Assembly: GCA_934590135.1 (NCBI GenBank) | Contig: CAKTOT010000013.1 | Span: 1-35,080, forward strand | Direction: 5' to 3' | DNA from: an uncultured Muribaculaceae bacterium | GTDB taxonomy: Bacteria; Bacteroidota; Bacteroidia; Bacteroidales; Muribaculaceae | DNA: 35,080 nt | Part shown: piece by piece, positions 24,778 to 33,709 of the stretch | How the letters are laid out: every line of letters begins with the position of its first letter | How positions within the stretch are numbered: position 1 is the first letter of the stretch | Made by a program: the position numbers and the translations under genes | Notes under the pieces: generated by a model | The model's input: the letters and a program-made list of their open reading frames with translations, nothing else | Database searches by the model: none | Told to the model about the DNA's origin: nothing

Positions 24778-26865
24778 CTACCGTATTTCTGGGATTCCGA
24801 TGCGGCGCAGGTAGTTGTATACGCCGTCGTAATATCGTGGTAGGCGTGTCTTGTCCGGGGGATTACCATGGTCGCCTTCGGGTACTACGATGACCATGCC
24901 TTGACGTGCGCGCGTAAGCAGGACGCGATAGGCATTGATTTGGTAGACTTGGTTTGCCTTTTTGTGTATTTTCTGCCAGTTGTCGCCTCCTCTGAGCTGA
25001 AAATGTTTCCATTGCATAGCGTCGGGGTCAAGCCTTAAGTCGGCATCCCAGACCACGCAGGACCAATCGATTTCTAAACCTTGAACCTCGAATTCGGTGA
25101 GGGTGTCTTCCAACGCATTGGACGAGCGTATGTCGTCATCATCGTCCAGAAACCAGTGGACAAAATCCGGCTTGTAGCGGACGTTGACACTTATGGCTTT
25201 CAGTCTTTCGCCTTTGCTGCATGCCAATATGCCGTAACGCTCGCTGCCGCGTGCTTTTTGCTTGAGCCATTTCTTGGCTGTATCGAGTGAACGTGTAATT
25301 ACTATCGGATAATTGTATAATTCGGCCAGTGTGTCGTGTGCCTGGCGGGGTTGCAACTCAAGCAATTGGTGGACAAACAGGCTGACCTTCTCGGCACGGA
25401 AAGACCGCATACTTACCGAAAGGTGCAGCGATGTCTCAACGTGTATTTGGTCGTTGCTCAGGCTTAGTGCTTCGAGAGCCCGCCCTTCGGCGTATTCTTT
25501 TTCGTGCAATCGGTCGCTCAAGTATACATGCCAGTGCGTAAACCTGCGGTTGATGGCGCCGATCCATTCTGATAGTCCGGCTTCGCCCTTGTTGATTTCC
25601 TGGCCGCCACCTACCAGACACACCACCAGCCCCCAATCGACCTGTCGGTCCATGCAAGAAATCAGATATTCCGGCTCGCTGTACGGGAAGTTTTGCAGCT
25701 TTTTTTTCTGGCCCATAAAACGGGCCAATTCGTCCTTGGTCCATGCGCGTTGAGCCTCGTCGAATATGGCTATGTGCTCGGTGGGGATGTATGCTTTGTC
25801 GGTATGGGTCCTGAAATAGCCTTCTTTGGGGACAATCTCGCCGTCGCGAATTTCGGTGCCTTCGAGATATAGATCGCGATAGTGGTGTATCATCTGTATG
25901 AAGGTCTTGACGCGGCTTCGGGCTTCGGTCTTGGTGCAAGGCTTGGTGCTGCTTCGGCCTTCTTTGAAATCCTTCTGGCTTCTGCATACAAGGTCACGTG
26001 CCAGGGCTTCTTGCAATACTTCCACCAGCGGGTAGTTGCCCGAGAGGTACACGGCTTTTTCGCCTTTTTCGAACTCGTTGATGGCGGTTTGCAGGCCGAT
26101 CAAGGTCTTGCCGGCGCCGGGCACGCCGGTGACGAAGCATACGGCCTTGCGCCTGAGTGCGCGACACTCGGCGATGATATGCGTCAGTCCCTGCATGGTG
26201 GATTCGATGTCTCCATCATGTCGAGTGATGTCTTCGACGGTATGCTCGCGGTATAGCGACACGGCGGCCTCAATGATTGTCGGCGTGGGCTCGTATCCGC
26301 TTATGGCCCAATAGAAATCATTGTCATCGATATGTGTTTTTTCGACGGAAGACAGCACAAGTGACAGCGCTACAGCCAGTTGCCGCCGATTGGCTTGCAT
26401 CGGGTTGTACACCTTATCCTCGTATTGCTGCAATTCGATGTGGCAGTTGCGGTCTGCTTCGTTTGGCGCTACCAAAATCGGGATAATGGAGCGGTCAAGA
26501 CTGCCCTCTTGAAAGTTTTTCAGGTCGATGGCGTAGTCCCACACTTGCATAAGGCCTTCGTGCGAAAACTTCCGGTCCTGTGTCGTGGTTTTGAACTCGA
26601 GTACAATGACAATGCCGTCTATGAGTACAATGACATCGGCTCGACGTCCCATGCGCGGAATGTTGTACTCGAAGAATACGCTGCCATGGCCGCGATATGG
26701 AGACAAGACGTCTTTGAGCACTTCGATTTCGGATACCCACGAGTCTGTTGTTTCGTTGTTTATGTCATGTGCCGAGGCTTGAACCATTTTGCCGACAATT
26801 TCGTCGGAAGAGCGGTCAAGGAAGTCGCTGATAGTGTCGTTGTAGTAAAATCTAATGGCGGGCAT
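24778..26865 (-). CDS. PD-(D/E)XK nuclease plus DUF2075 SF1-like helicase/ATPase fusion
   Basis: 695 residues. The N-terminal third has a restriction-endonuclease-like core: Asp77 in RRADVIVL, then a strand ending IVLEFK with Glu90 and Lys92, the D-ExK triad layout. An upstream Glu near 46-48 (SEIEVL) could complete it. The C-terminal two thirds are a DUF2075-type P-loop ATPase with helicase-like motifs: Walker A GVPGAGKT at 247-254, Walker B IAIFDEAQ at 365-372, LVGGGQE near 417-423, a motif IV-like SMRSFRAEKV near 485-494, EFEVQGLEIDW at 591-601, and the YRVLLTRARQGM block at 646-657. The role is likely DNA or RNA cleavage coupled to ATP-driven movement. It follows recQ by 78 bases, so it may be in that run. 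Confidence 0.8.
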   Translation of the reverse strand: MPAIRFYYNDTISDFLDRSSDEIVGKMVQASAHDINNETTDSWVSEIEVLKDVLSPYRGHGSVFFEYNIPRMGRRADVIVLIDGIVIVLEFKTTTQDRKFSHEGLMQVWDYAIDLKNFQEGSLDRSIIPILVAPNEADRNCHIELQQYEDKVYNPMQANRRQLAVALSLVLSSVEKTHIDDNDFYWAISGYEPTPTIIEAAVSLYREHTVEDITRHDGDIESTMQGLTHIIAECRALRRKAVCFVTGVPGAGKTLIGLQTAINEFEKGEKAVYLSGNYPLVEVLQEALARDLVCRSQKDFKEGRSSTKPCTKTEARSRVKTFIQMIHHYRDLYLEGTEIRDGEIVPKEGYFRTHTDKAYIPTEHIAIFDEAQRAWTKDELARFMGQKKKLQNFPYSEPEYLISCMDRQVDWGLVVCLVGGGQEINKGEAGLSEWIGAINRRFTHWHVYLSDRLHEKEYAEGRALEALSLSNDQIHVETSLHLSVSMRSFRAEKVSLFVHQLLELQPRQAHDTLAELYNYPIVITRSLDTAKKWLKQKARGSERYGILACSKGERLKAISVNVRYKPDFVHWFLDDDDDIRSSNALEDTLTEFEVQGLEIDWSCVVWDADLRLDPDAMQWKHFQLRGGDNWQKIHKKANQVYQINAYRVLLTRARQGMVIVVPEGDHGNPPDKTRLPRYYDGVYNYLRRIGIPEIR

Positions 26866-26943
26866 GGTTGAAATCGTATGAGTTGGAAGTTGTTTAGTGT
26901 TCAGTGATATGAATTGCAGGTGGTTGGGGTAATCGGGCTTGGG

Positions 26944-28881
26944 TCAACGGCGGAGGTGGCGGCGGGCGGTGCGACTGTCGGCCGGGGCGAGCGTGCCGTT
27001 GTCGGTGAGCGTGCGCACGATGTCGGCTATGGCGTGCCGCATTTGCGGACTCTGGCCGTCGTATAATTCGGCATCGGTGGCGCCCTCGCGTCGTGAGCAT
27101 CCACGTAACACTCTCTCTCGTGCACGTTCGCGGAGCGATGTGGCGGATGATGAGGCGGCTCGTGCACGGCATACATCGCAGGTGCCGCAGTCGGACGCGG
27201 GCGTCTCGCCGAAGTATTCGAGCATCTGTCGTACGCGGCAGCGACTGTCGTCAAATACAAAGGCGCGCATGGCGGCGATGCGTGCGGCCATGATATCGCG
27301 GCGTGCTTCGTAGACATCTCGGCCTATGACCACGTGCTTGGGTAGGTCACGCGAAGTTGGGTAGTAAATGTATGGTATAAGGCTGCGCGGTATGTAGTTG
27401 AGAATATCGCGGCGCGACAGCTCGAGCAGTGCGCGGTAGGTGGCTTCGGCATCCAGCCCGGTGTCGTGCGCCAGTACTCCTTCGTCGAAGTATACGTAGT
27501 CGGCGAAACTGCCGGTGTAATTGCGCAGGAAGGCAGTGAGCGTGCGTTCGGCGTTATCACTCATATCCATGCCGTAGAGCGAGTCGCGTGTGACCGTCAT
27601 CATGGCGCGTGCCTTGGCAAAATCCGGGTCGTGGTATTCGATGGCTCCGGCCAGTGTCAGTATCGACAGCGCCGAGCGTGTGACGCCCGGTTGCAACGAG
27701 TAGACTTCGCAAAATTTATCGAAGTCGAAGGGGTACACCCTGTCGTAGCCTCCGCCGACCGGTACATCAAGGAAGTTGCCGGCCAATTCATATACGCGCA
27801 GTATGTACTCGCGCGGCGGAAAGGCTTCGCTCAGACGTCGTGTCAGCGTGCCTTTGTCCGTGTTTTTGGCGATGACTACCGCGAATGACGGCAGACCGTC
27901 GCGTCCGGCACGTCCGGCTTCCTGATAGTATTCTTCGAGCGAGGAGGGTAAGTCGTAGTGTATAACCGTGCGTACATCGGCCTTGTCTATACCCATCCCG
28001 AAGGCATTGGTGGCCACGATGACGCGAGTCTTGGAGGATTTCCACATTTCTTGCCGCCGGGTTTTTTCGTCGGCATCCATACCGGCATGATATGCGGCGG
28101 CGCTGATGCCGCGTTCGCACAACATTTGTGCTATCAGGACAGTACGGCGACGGCTGCGCACATATACGATAGCCGTACCGGAGGTGTGGTCGAGCACGTC
28201 AAAGAGCTTGGCATCTTTGTCCTCGACGTGCCGTACTACAAAGCTGATATTGGGGCGTGCAAAGCTCAGTGTGTATTCGGCGGCATCGGTGCCGAAGTTG
28301 AGCTGTGCCATGATGTCGCGGCGCACCTGTGGCGTAGCCGAGGCCGTCAGCGCCAGTACGGGAACGTCCCGAACAATGGTACGCAGCTCGGCAATTTTGA
28401 GATATGACGGGCGGAAGTCGTAGCCCCATTGGGAGATACAGTGCGCTTCGTCCACTACTATCAGTCGTATGTCGAAAGTGCTCAGGTGCTGTCTGAACGT
28501 CTCGGAGCCGAGGCGTTCGGGCGATACGTACAGCAGTCGCAATATGCCCAGACGTGCTCGGTCGTAGACAAGGCGTGCCTCGCGCGGAGTCTGTCCCGAG
28601 TAGAGTGCTCCGGCGCGTATGTCGCGCTCTTTGAGGGCGTCCACCTGGTCCTTCATTAGCGAAATCAGGGGGGTCACCACTATGGTAAGGCCTTCCAATA
28701 TCATTGCAGGCACCTGGAAAGTCAGGGACTTGCCTCCACCCGTGGGCATCAATCCCAGCGTGTCGTGCCCTTGCATCACCGAGGTGATGATGTCAAGCTG
28801 ACACGGACGGAAGCTGTCATATCCCCAGTAGCGGCGCAAGACTTCGTGTGCCCGGGCTGAAATTTCGGCTGCGGTCTGCAT
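26944..28881 (-). CDS. recQ: ATP-dependent DNA helicase RecQ
   Basis: 645 residues. RecQ unwinds DNA 3'-5' in repair and recombination. Helicase motifs: GYDSFRPCQ at 20-28 (motif 0), MPTGGGKS at 45-52, DEAHCISQWGYDFRP at 144-158, TASATP, ATNAFGMGIDK, and HYDLPSSLEEYYQEAGRAGRDG. The zinc-binding cysteines are at 548, 565, 568 and 571, the RecQ C-terminal hallmark. There is no clear HRDC domain, and the tail after the zinc site is short and Arg-rich. It lies 96 bases after recJ and 78 before the nuclease-helicase gene. Bacteroidota usually carry more than one RecQ; this is one of them. Confidence 0.95.
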   Translation of the reverse strand: MQTAAEISARAHEVLRRYWGYDSFRPCQLDIITSVMQGHDTLGLMPTGGGKSLTFQVPAMILEGLTIVVTPLISLMKDQVDALKERDIRAGALYSGQTPREARLVYDRARLGILRLLYVSPERLGSETFRQHLSTFDIRLIVVDEAHCISQWGYDFRPSYLKIAELRTIVRDVPVLALTASATPQVRRDIMAQLNFGTDAAEYTLSFARPNISFVVRHVEDKDAKLFDVLDHTSGTAIVYVRSRRRTVLIAQMLCERGISAAAYHAGMDADEKTRRQEMWKSSKTRVIVATNAFGMGIDKADVRTVIHYDLPSSLEEYYQEAGRAGRDGLPSFAVVIAKNTDKGTLTRRLSEAFPPREYILRVYELAGNFLDVPVGGGYDRVYPFDFDKFCEVYSLQPGVTRSALSILTLAGAIEYHDPDFAKARAMMTVTRDSLYGMDMSDNAERTLTAFLRNYTGSFADYVYFDEGVLAHDTGLDAEATYRALLELSRRDILNYIPRSLIPYIYYPTSRDLPKHVVIGRDVYEARRDIMAARIAAMRAFVFDDSRCRVRQMLEYFGETPASDCGTCDVCRARAASSSATSLRERARERVLRGCSRREGATDAELYDGQSPQMRHAIADIVRTLTDNGTLAPADSRTARRHLRR

Positions 28882-28977
28882 GGTGTCGGACTTTTTGTAC
28901 GATGTCGATATTTTGTGCGGCTGACTCTTTGCCGTCGGTGGTCGACTATGGTAAATTCCCGATTGCCTCGGTGGTTG

Positions 28978-30717
28978 TTAGCCTTCTTGTGGCAGGCGTA
29001 TTTGCTTGACTTGTAGCTGTATGGAGGATGTGGCGTTGCGATGCTTGTTTTCCTCGATGGTGTAGCAGATGTCAAAGGGCTTACCTTGGTGTATATGGTC
29101 GAAGTAGCGTGCCATATTGAAGGCAATGCCGTTGAATACTTTTCCGGAGGTGTCGTCTACAATTTCGAGCTTGATGTGCTCGTTGTTGCGACCTACTATG
29201 CGACTGGTGCCGAAATCCTTGACGTTGCGGGTGCAGAATACGGGCTTCTGGTTGCCCGGGCCGAAGGGTGCGAACATGCGCAGCATCGAGACAAATTCGG
29301 GCGTGATACGCGTAAAAGGCAGTATCGCATCGATGTCCAATTGAGGCGTCAGTTGTGAAGGTAGAATATTGGTGGCCACGTATTCCTCGAATCGGCGGGT
29401 GAATTCGGGGATGTTTTCTTCGCGCAAAGAAAGTCCGACGGCGTAGGTGTGACCGCCGAAGTTTTCGAGCAAGTCGCGGGATGCTTCCACGGCCTTGTAT
29501 ACGTCAAATCCTTGTACGCTGCGACTGCTGCCTGTGGCGATGCCGTCTTCGTTGCCGCGTGTCAGCACTACCGAGGGTTTGTAATACAACTCCGTAAGGC
29601 GTGATGCCACGATACCGATGATGCCTTTGTGCCACTCCGGGTTGTAGATAACTATGGACTTGTGTTCGGAGACATCATCGCCGCGTGCACTGAGGATGGC
29701 GTTGGCTTCATCGGTGATGCGTTTGTCCAATTCCTTACGGTCCTTATTGTACTGGTCGATGGCGGCGGCACGCTCGTTGGCGTCCTTGGTGTCGCGCGAC
29801 ACAAGCAGGTCGACGGCTTCGCGGCCGGACTGCATACGTCCGGAGGCATTGATGCGCGGGCCTATCTTGAATATTACATCGCTGATGGTGATTTCCTTGC
29901 CCGGAAGACCGCATATGCGGATGATGCCTCGCAGCCCCACATTAGGGTTGCTGTTGAGGCGTTTGAGGCCGTGATATGCCATAACGCGATTTTCGTCCAC
30001 CATAGGCACGATGTCGGCGGCGATGGATACGGCCACCAAATCGAGCATTCCTTCGAGCTCGCCCGTGCCGATGCCGTTGCTTATCGAGAATGCCTGCATC
30101 AACTTGTAGCCTACGCCGCAGCCCGAGAGGTGGCTGCACGGGTATGTCGAGCCTTCGAGCTTGGGGTTGAGTATGGCCACTGCATCGGGCAACTGCTCGT
30201 CGGGGACGTGGTGGTCGCAGATGATGAAATCGATGCCGAGGGTCTTGGCATAAGCGATTTCGGCATTGGCTTTGATGCCGCAGTCGAGGATGATGATGAG
30301 TTTGACGCCGGCGGCGGCAGCTTCGTCTATGGCGTGCATGCTGATGCCGTAGCCTTCGTCGTAACGTGTCGGAATATCGTAGTCGATTTCCGAGTAAAAA
30401 TTTTGCAGGTATCGGTATACCAACGCCACAGCGGTAGTGCCGTCAACGTCATAGTCGCCGTATACCAGGATGCGCTCTTTAGCCCCCATGGCCCGGTTGA
30501 GGCGGTCCACAGCTTTGTCCATATCGGGCATTAGGAACGGGTCATGCAGGTCTCTAAGCGAGGGGTGAAAGAATTTCTCGGCCTCGTCTATAGACTGTAT
30601 GCCACGTTGCACCAAGAGCTCGCTTATGGGCGAGACCTTGGCGTACCGGCGTGCCAGCTCGGACTCCAATTTTTGTTTTTCTGCGGACAGGGGTAGATAG
30701 TTCCATCTACTTGTCAT
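28978..30717 (-). CDS. recJ: Single-stranded-DNA-specific exonuclease RecJ
   Basis: 579 residues, the expected size. RecJ degrades single-stranded DNA 5'-3' in the RecF recombination pathway and in repair. Family metal-binding motifs: GDYDVDG at 87-93 (motif I), LDCGIKANAEI with Asp145 (motif II), CDHHVPDE with the DHH at 168-170 (motif III), and the SHLSGCGVGYK segment (motif IV), followed by the DHHA1 motif with GGHTYAVGLSL. A C-terminal OB-like domain follows. It is upstream of recQ with a 96-base gap, and the long gene-free stretch lies before its start. Confidence 0.95.
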   Translation of the reverse strand: MTSRWNYLPLSAEKQKLESELARRYAKVSPISELLVQRGIQSIDEAEKFFHPSLRDLHDPFLMPDMDKAVDRLNRAMGAKERILVYGDYDVDGTTAVALVYRYLQNFYSEIDYDIPTRYDEGYGISMHAIDEAAAAGVKLIIILDCGIKANAEIAYAKTLGIDFIICDHHVPDEQLPDAVAILNPKLEGSTYPCSHLSGCGVGYKLMQAFSISNGIGTGELEGMLDLVAVSIAADIVPMVDENRVMAYHGLKRLNSNPNVGLRGIIRICGLPGKEITISDVIFKIGPRINASGRMQSGREAVDLLVSRDTKDANERAAAIDQYNKDRKELDKRITDEANAILSARGDDVSEHKSIVIYNPEWHKGIIGIVASRLTELYYKPSVVLTRGNEDGIATGSSRSVQGFDVYKAVEASRDLLENFGGHTYAVGLSLREENIPEFTRRFEEYVATNILPSQLTPQLDIDAILPFTRITPEFVSMLRMFAPFGPGNQKPVFCTRNVKDFGTSRIVGRNNEHIKLEIVDDTSGKVFNGIAFNMARYFDHIHQGKPFDICYTIEENKHRNATSSIQLQVKQIRLPQEG

Positions 30718-31061
30718 TTATGTCGTTTTTTATTTTTTTATCGTGTCTACGGGCGCGCCGAGGCGTGCCTGTGCTGCGCTGTCGGGCCTATGCCCGGGAT
30801 GTTTGCCCGTAAGGGCGTGCGCGTGTATATGCTGCCGTGTCGGCGTGGTGTGCGCCTTACGGCCAACCCGTCGTGTGTCGGCGGTATATATGTTTTGTCG
30901 CGACATTCCTGCGGGCACATTGATACGTCCCGAGCCGTGACAAGTCGAGTGTTGTGCCGGAATGGGGTCAGGGTGCTGATTTTCAGTACTTTTGCGTGTT
31001 GTTCCGGCGGCCGCATAGAGGAGAGTGCGTCTCGTCAGGCACTACTGCGGCTATTTTAACG

Positions 31062-31069
31062 CAAAGATA
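31062..31069 (-). promoter_or_regulatory. Possible -7 box (TATCTTTG) upstream of recJ
   Basis: On the minus strand this reads TATCTTTG. If it drives recJ, the leader would be about 340 bases and GC-rich with small hairpins. The -33 element is unclear. Confidence 0.35.
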
Positions 31070-31309
31070 GCCAAAATTTCGGTTTTCATCGGTATGGCTT
31101 ATCTATTTTTTTAGGATTTTTTTGCCGGCCGCTATAAACTTTTTGATTCAGGGTAAAAATTAGAGACCGGCGACAACGATCACGACTTCGCTTATGTATT
31201 ATGTAAACTTTCACAACCTGTTCAACACCACGGGGATGGGCCGGGAGTATCCTTGCGGAAGTTTCCGGTGCACCTCCGAAATCACCTCTTTTTGAACAAA
31301 GTGAAACGC

Positions 31310-31349
31310 AAAACAGCAGGCTCGACTGCTGATTATCAGCAGTCGAGCC
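31310..31349 (-). terminator. Rho-independent terminator for the TPR/retropepsin gene
   Basis: A perfect 14-base-pair stem (arms at 31319-31332 and 31336-31349) with a three-base loop. On the minus strand it is followed by TGCTGTTTTG, a short U tract. It lies about 85 bases after the stop codon at 31434. The plus-strand side has no U run. Confidence 0.8.
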
Positions 31350-31433
31350 ATGTAAAATTTGCTATATCTACCGTTTACCGGACGGCAATATTTTTATGTG
31401 GTGTATGCCGCGCTCAAGCACATCACGCAGCTA

Positions 31434-33491
31434 TCATTTAGCCGATTTCTTATGCGTTATGACGAGGCATAGCTTCTTGTTGTCTATGGTGATTCGGCCG
31501 AGACGTCCCAGTACGGATTGACCTAATAGCAACGGAGCCACCTGGTTATGGACTACGGATGCACGCACATTGGTAAGCTCAAATTCGCCGAATTTGATTT
31601 TGCGCAGGTTGATGATAGTGCCTTCGCTAATGTCGCCGTTGGCGTCTACAAACGTTGCCGTGTTGCAAATGTCATCTTTGGTGATATATCCGTTTTTGTA
31701 CATAAAAGTTGCTTCGACCGATGACATCGAGACCAGTGAGGCTCCGGTGTCAAAGATGAAACTCAGCGGTAAGTCGTTGATGGTGCATTTGACTTTGGTC
31801 ACCCCCTCTGATTTTGTAAAAGGCACCTCGGAAGTCTCCATCTCGTCGTCCGATGAGTCTTCGGTGTCTACAGCTCTGACTTCGGTACCCTGATTTGACT
31901 TGAGCTTTTCGGCATATTCGTCGACAAGAGCCTTGAAGGCTTCGGTGTCGCGTATATTGTCTAAATCTTGGTCATCCCGCAGGTGTACAAAGCAGCTGAG
32001 ATCCTGATCCAATGCCTTGCGTAAATATACAATTGCCGAATTTGTATCGCCCAACAGCGAATACAAGCAAGCGATGTTGTAGTTATTGTCTATGCTATCG
32101 GCCTCAAGAATCTTGCTTATATTATCGCGAGCCTCATCGTTGCGACCCAGACGTATCAATGCGTACCCGCGTATCGCGCTGCCTTGCACGGTGTCCATCT
32201 CGACAATTTTCTCAAAGTCTTTGATTGCGAGCTCTTTCTTGCCCATAGCGTTATATGCCTGACCGCGTTTGAGATACGTGGCCATATAGTCCGGAGCAAG
32301 TACCGTGACGGTGGTGTAATCTTCTACCGCACTTGCATAGTCTTTCTTGTCGTATTCGTATTCGGCTTTGGCCAGGTATCCGTTAGCATCTTCGGCATCG
32401 GCCTCTATATATTTGTCTATCTGTTCGATAGCCTCGTCATTGCGTTTGAGTGTCGATAGAATATTGGCACGACGCAGCATATAATCCGTGTCCGTGTCAT
32501 CCATCTGTATGGCTTTGTCTACGGCATCCAGGGCCGAGAGAAAGTTCCCAAGATTCATATAACATTCCGAAATATTGTACATTAAAGCCGGATCGGCATC
32601 TATTTCGAAAGATTTTTGAGAACAAAGTATGGCTTCATTATAGTCTTTGTCATCATAAGCCATCAGCCCTAAGAAATACTGCCAAAGGCCGTTCTTCTTA
32701 TCCTTATTAGCCTTAATCCGGAGTCTTACTTTCATCGCATTGCGTGCCTCGCCTTTAAGATCTCTCATAAGCGATGTAGCCTTGGCATCACCGTCTATTT
32801 CGACAGCTTTGAGAATGTCTTCCGTGGCTTCGTTCCACATTTCTTTGGCGACATACGCTTCGGCACGGAACGAGTATCCCGAACTGTAATCGGGGTACAT
32901 CTTAATGACCCGGCTATATTGTTCGATGGCTTTATCCCAATTTTTACGCGCAGCATTATTACGGCCGAGACCCATGGTACTGTATTGATGGGTGTTGTCT
33001 ATTTCGAGTGCCTTATTGAAATCGGCATCCGATTCGTCATAACGTCCCATAAAATACAATAAATTGCCGCGACCATCCAATGCATCCGTATCTTTAGTAT
33101 CCGCCTTTATAGCCAAGGTATAGTCGTTGAGTGCCTCCGTCGTATCATTTAAGGCAATATGTATTTTGGCTCGCGTCTGATATATGGACGATATTGACTC
33201 TTTATCTTTCTTGGTCACTTTCCGGAGTGCGGTATTTGCGGCCGATAATGCCTCGCCGTACTCACTCTGGATATACTTGATAGCCGAAATGTGCCAGTAA
33301 GCGTATCCATTGTCCGGGTGCTCTTTGACTTCTTTACCGAACCAGTCCAATGCTTCGGCATAATTCTGCTCGGAGAACAGCTCGACACCTCGCATATACG
33401 AATAATTCTCCGGCTGATAAGATTTTTCTTTGGCAATCGAAGTCATCGCAGTCATGGCAATGACAATTAATGTTATAATAGCTTTGTTCAT
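31434..33491 (-). CDS. Secreted TPR protein fused to a retropepsin-like aspartic protease domain
   Basis: 685 residues from the ATG at 33491; a longer frame to 33566 overlaps the promoter. It starts with a signal peptide (MNKAIITLIVIAMTAMTSIA). Residues about 30-520 hold roughly a dozen TPR units, recognisable from repeated 'A..dy..ai..dp....a' patterns with Gly/Ala/Tyr at the usual positions, for example around GRYDESDADFNKALEID. After an acidic linker (TEDSSDDEMETSE) comes a retropepsin-like domain: LSFIFDTGAS with the single catalytic Asp at 581, and the closing PLLLGQSVLGRLGRITID block. As in retropepsins, two copies would be needed for one active site, so it would act as a dimer. It has its own promoter. 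Substrate unknown; likely envelope quality control or adaptor cleavage. Confidence 0.85.
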   Translation of the reverse strand: MNKAIITLIVIAMTAMTSIAKEKSYQPENYSYMRGVELFSEQNYAEALDWFGKEVKEHPDNGYAYWHISAIKYIQSEYGEALSAANTALRKVTKKDKESISSIYQTRAKIHIALNDTTEALNDYTLAIKADTKDTDALDGRGNLLYFMGRYDESDADFNKALEIDNTHQYSTMGLGRNNAARKNWDKAIEQYSRVIKMYPDYSSGYSFRAEAYVAKEMWNEATEDILKAVEIDGDAKATSLMRDLKGEARNAMKVRLRIKANKDKKNGLWQYFLGLMAYDDKDYNEAILCSQKSFEIDADPALMYNISECYMNLGNFLSALDAVDKAIQMDDTDTDYMLRRANILSTLKRNDEAIEQIDKYIEADAEDANGYLAKAEYEYDKKDYASAVEDYTTVTVLAPDYMATYLKRGQAYNAMGKKELAIKDFEKIVEMDTVQGSAIRGYALIRLGRNDEARDNISKILEADSIDNNYNIACLYSLLGDTNSAIVYLRKALDQDLSCFVHLRDDQDLDNIRDTEAFKALVDEYAEKLKSNQGTEVRAVDTEDSSDDEMETSEVPFTKSEGVTKVKCTINDLPLSFIFDTGASLVSMSSVEATFMYKNGYITKDDICNTATFVDANGDISEGTIINLRKIKFGEFELTNVRASVVHNQVAPLLLGQSVLGRLGRITIDNKKLCLVITHKKSAK

Positions 33492-33530
33492 GAGTATGTA
33501 TTGTGTTTGTTTGGGGATTCTTTCGTCCTG

Positions 33531-33562
33531 CAAATATACGAATAGTATTGTGGTTATACAAT
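33531..33562 (-). promoter_or_regulatory. Promoter for the TPR/retropepsin gene
   Basis: On the minus strand: ATTG at 33562-33559, a 20-base spacer, then TATATTTG at 33538-33531. The leader to the ATG is about 35 bases. It argues against the longer start at 33566. Confidence 0.6.
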
Positions 33563-33709
33563 ACAAGTCTAAAATATCACATGGCCGGCTTGATATCCAT
33601 CGTAAGACAAGTCGGCTTGACGTCCGTCATATGGATATATACCCGAAAGCGCCCGGACGTAAATGTGCGCTCGGCGATAAAGAACACAAGTATATGCGAT
33701 TGAGCGTCA

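Larger units (their letters stand above)
30718..31433. other. Gene-free stretch of about 715 bases between recJ and the TPR/retropepsin gene
   Basis: No convincing gene is seen here. Small open frames on both strands lack family features, and the codon pattern is poor. Contents: a -7 box on the minus strand (31062-31069), a plus-strand TACTTTTG at 30987-30994, small GC hairpins at 30784-30795 and 30805-30816, and AT-rich stretches with T runs at about 31105-31122. A possible folded segment lies at 31219-31298 (outer 7-base-pair arms TGTTCAA and TTGAACA), and the terminator at 31310-31349. A short plus-strand frame at 31194-31295 (33 residues) starts with ATG but has no recognisable feature. 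The stretch could contain a small RNA. Confidence 0.5.

Noticed and set aside
31272..31312. Local resemblance to 5S rRNA (GAAC...AAGTGAAACGC)
   Set aside because: Only a short stretch matches; the flanking helices of 5S rRNA are absent and a terminator hairpin follows at once.
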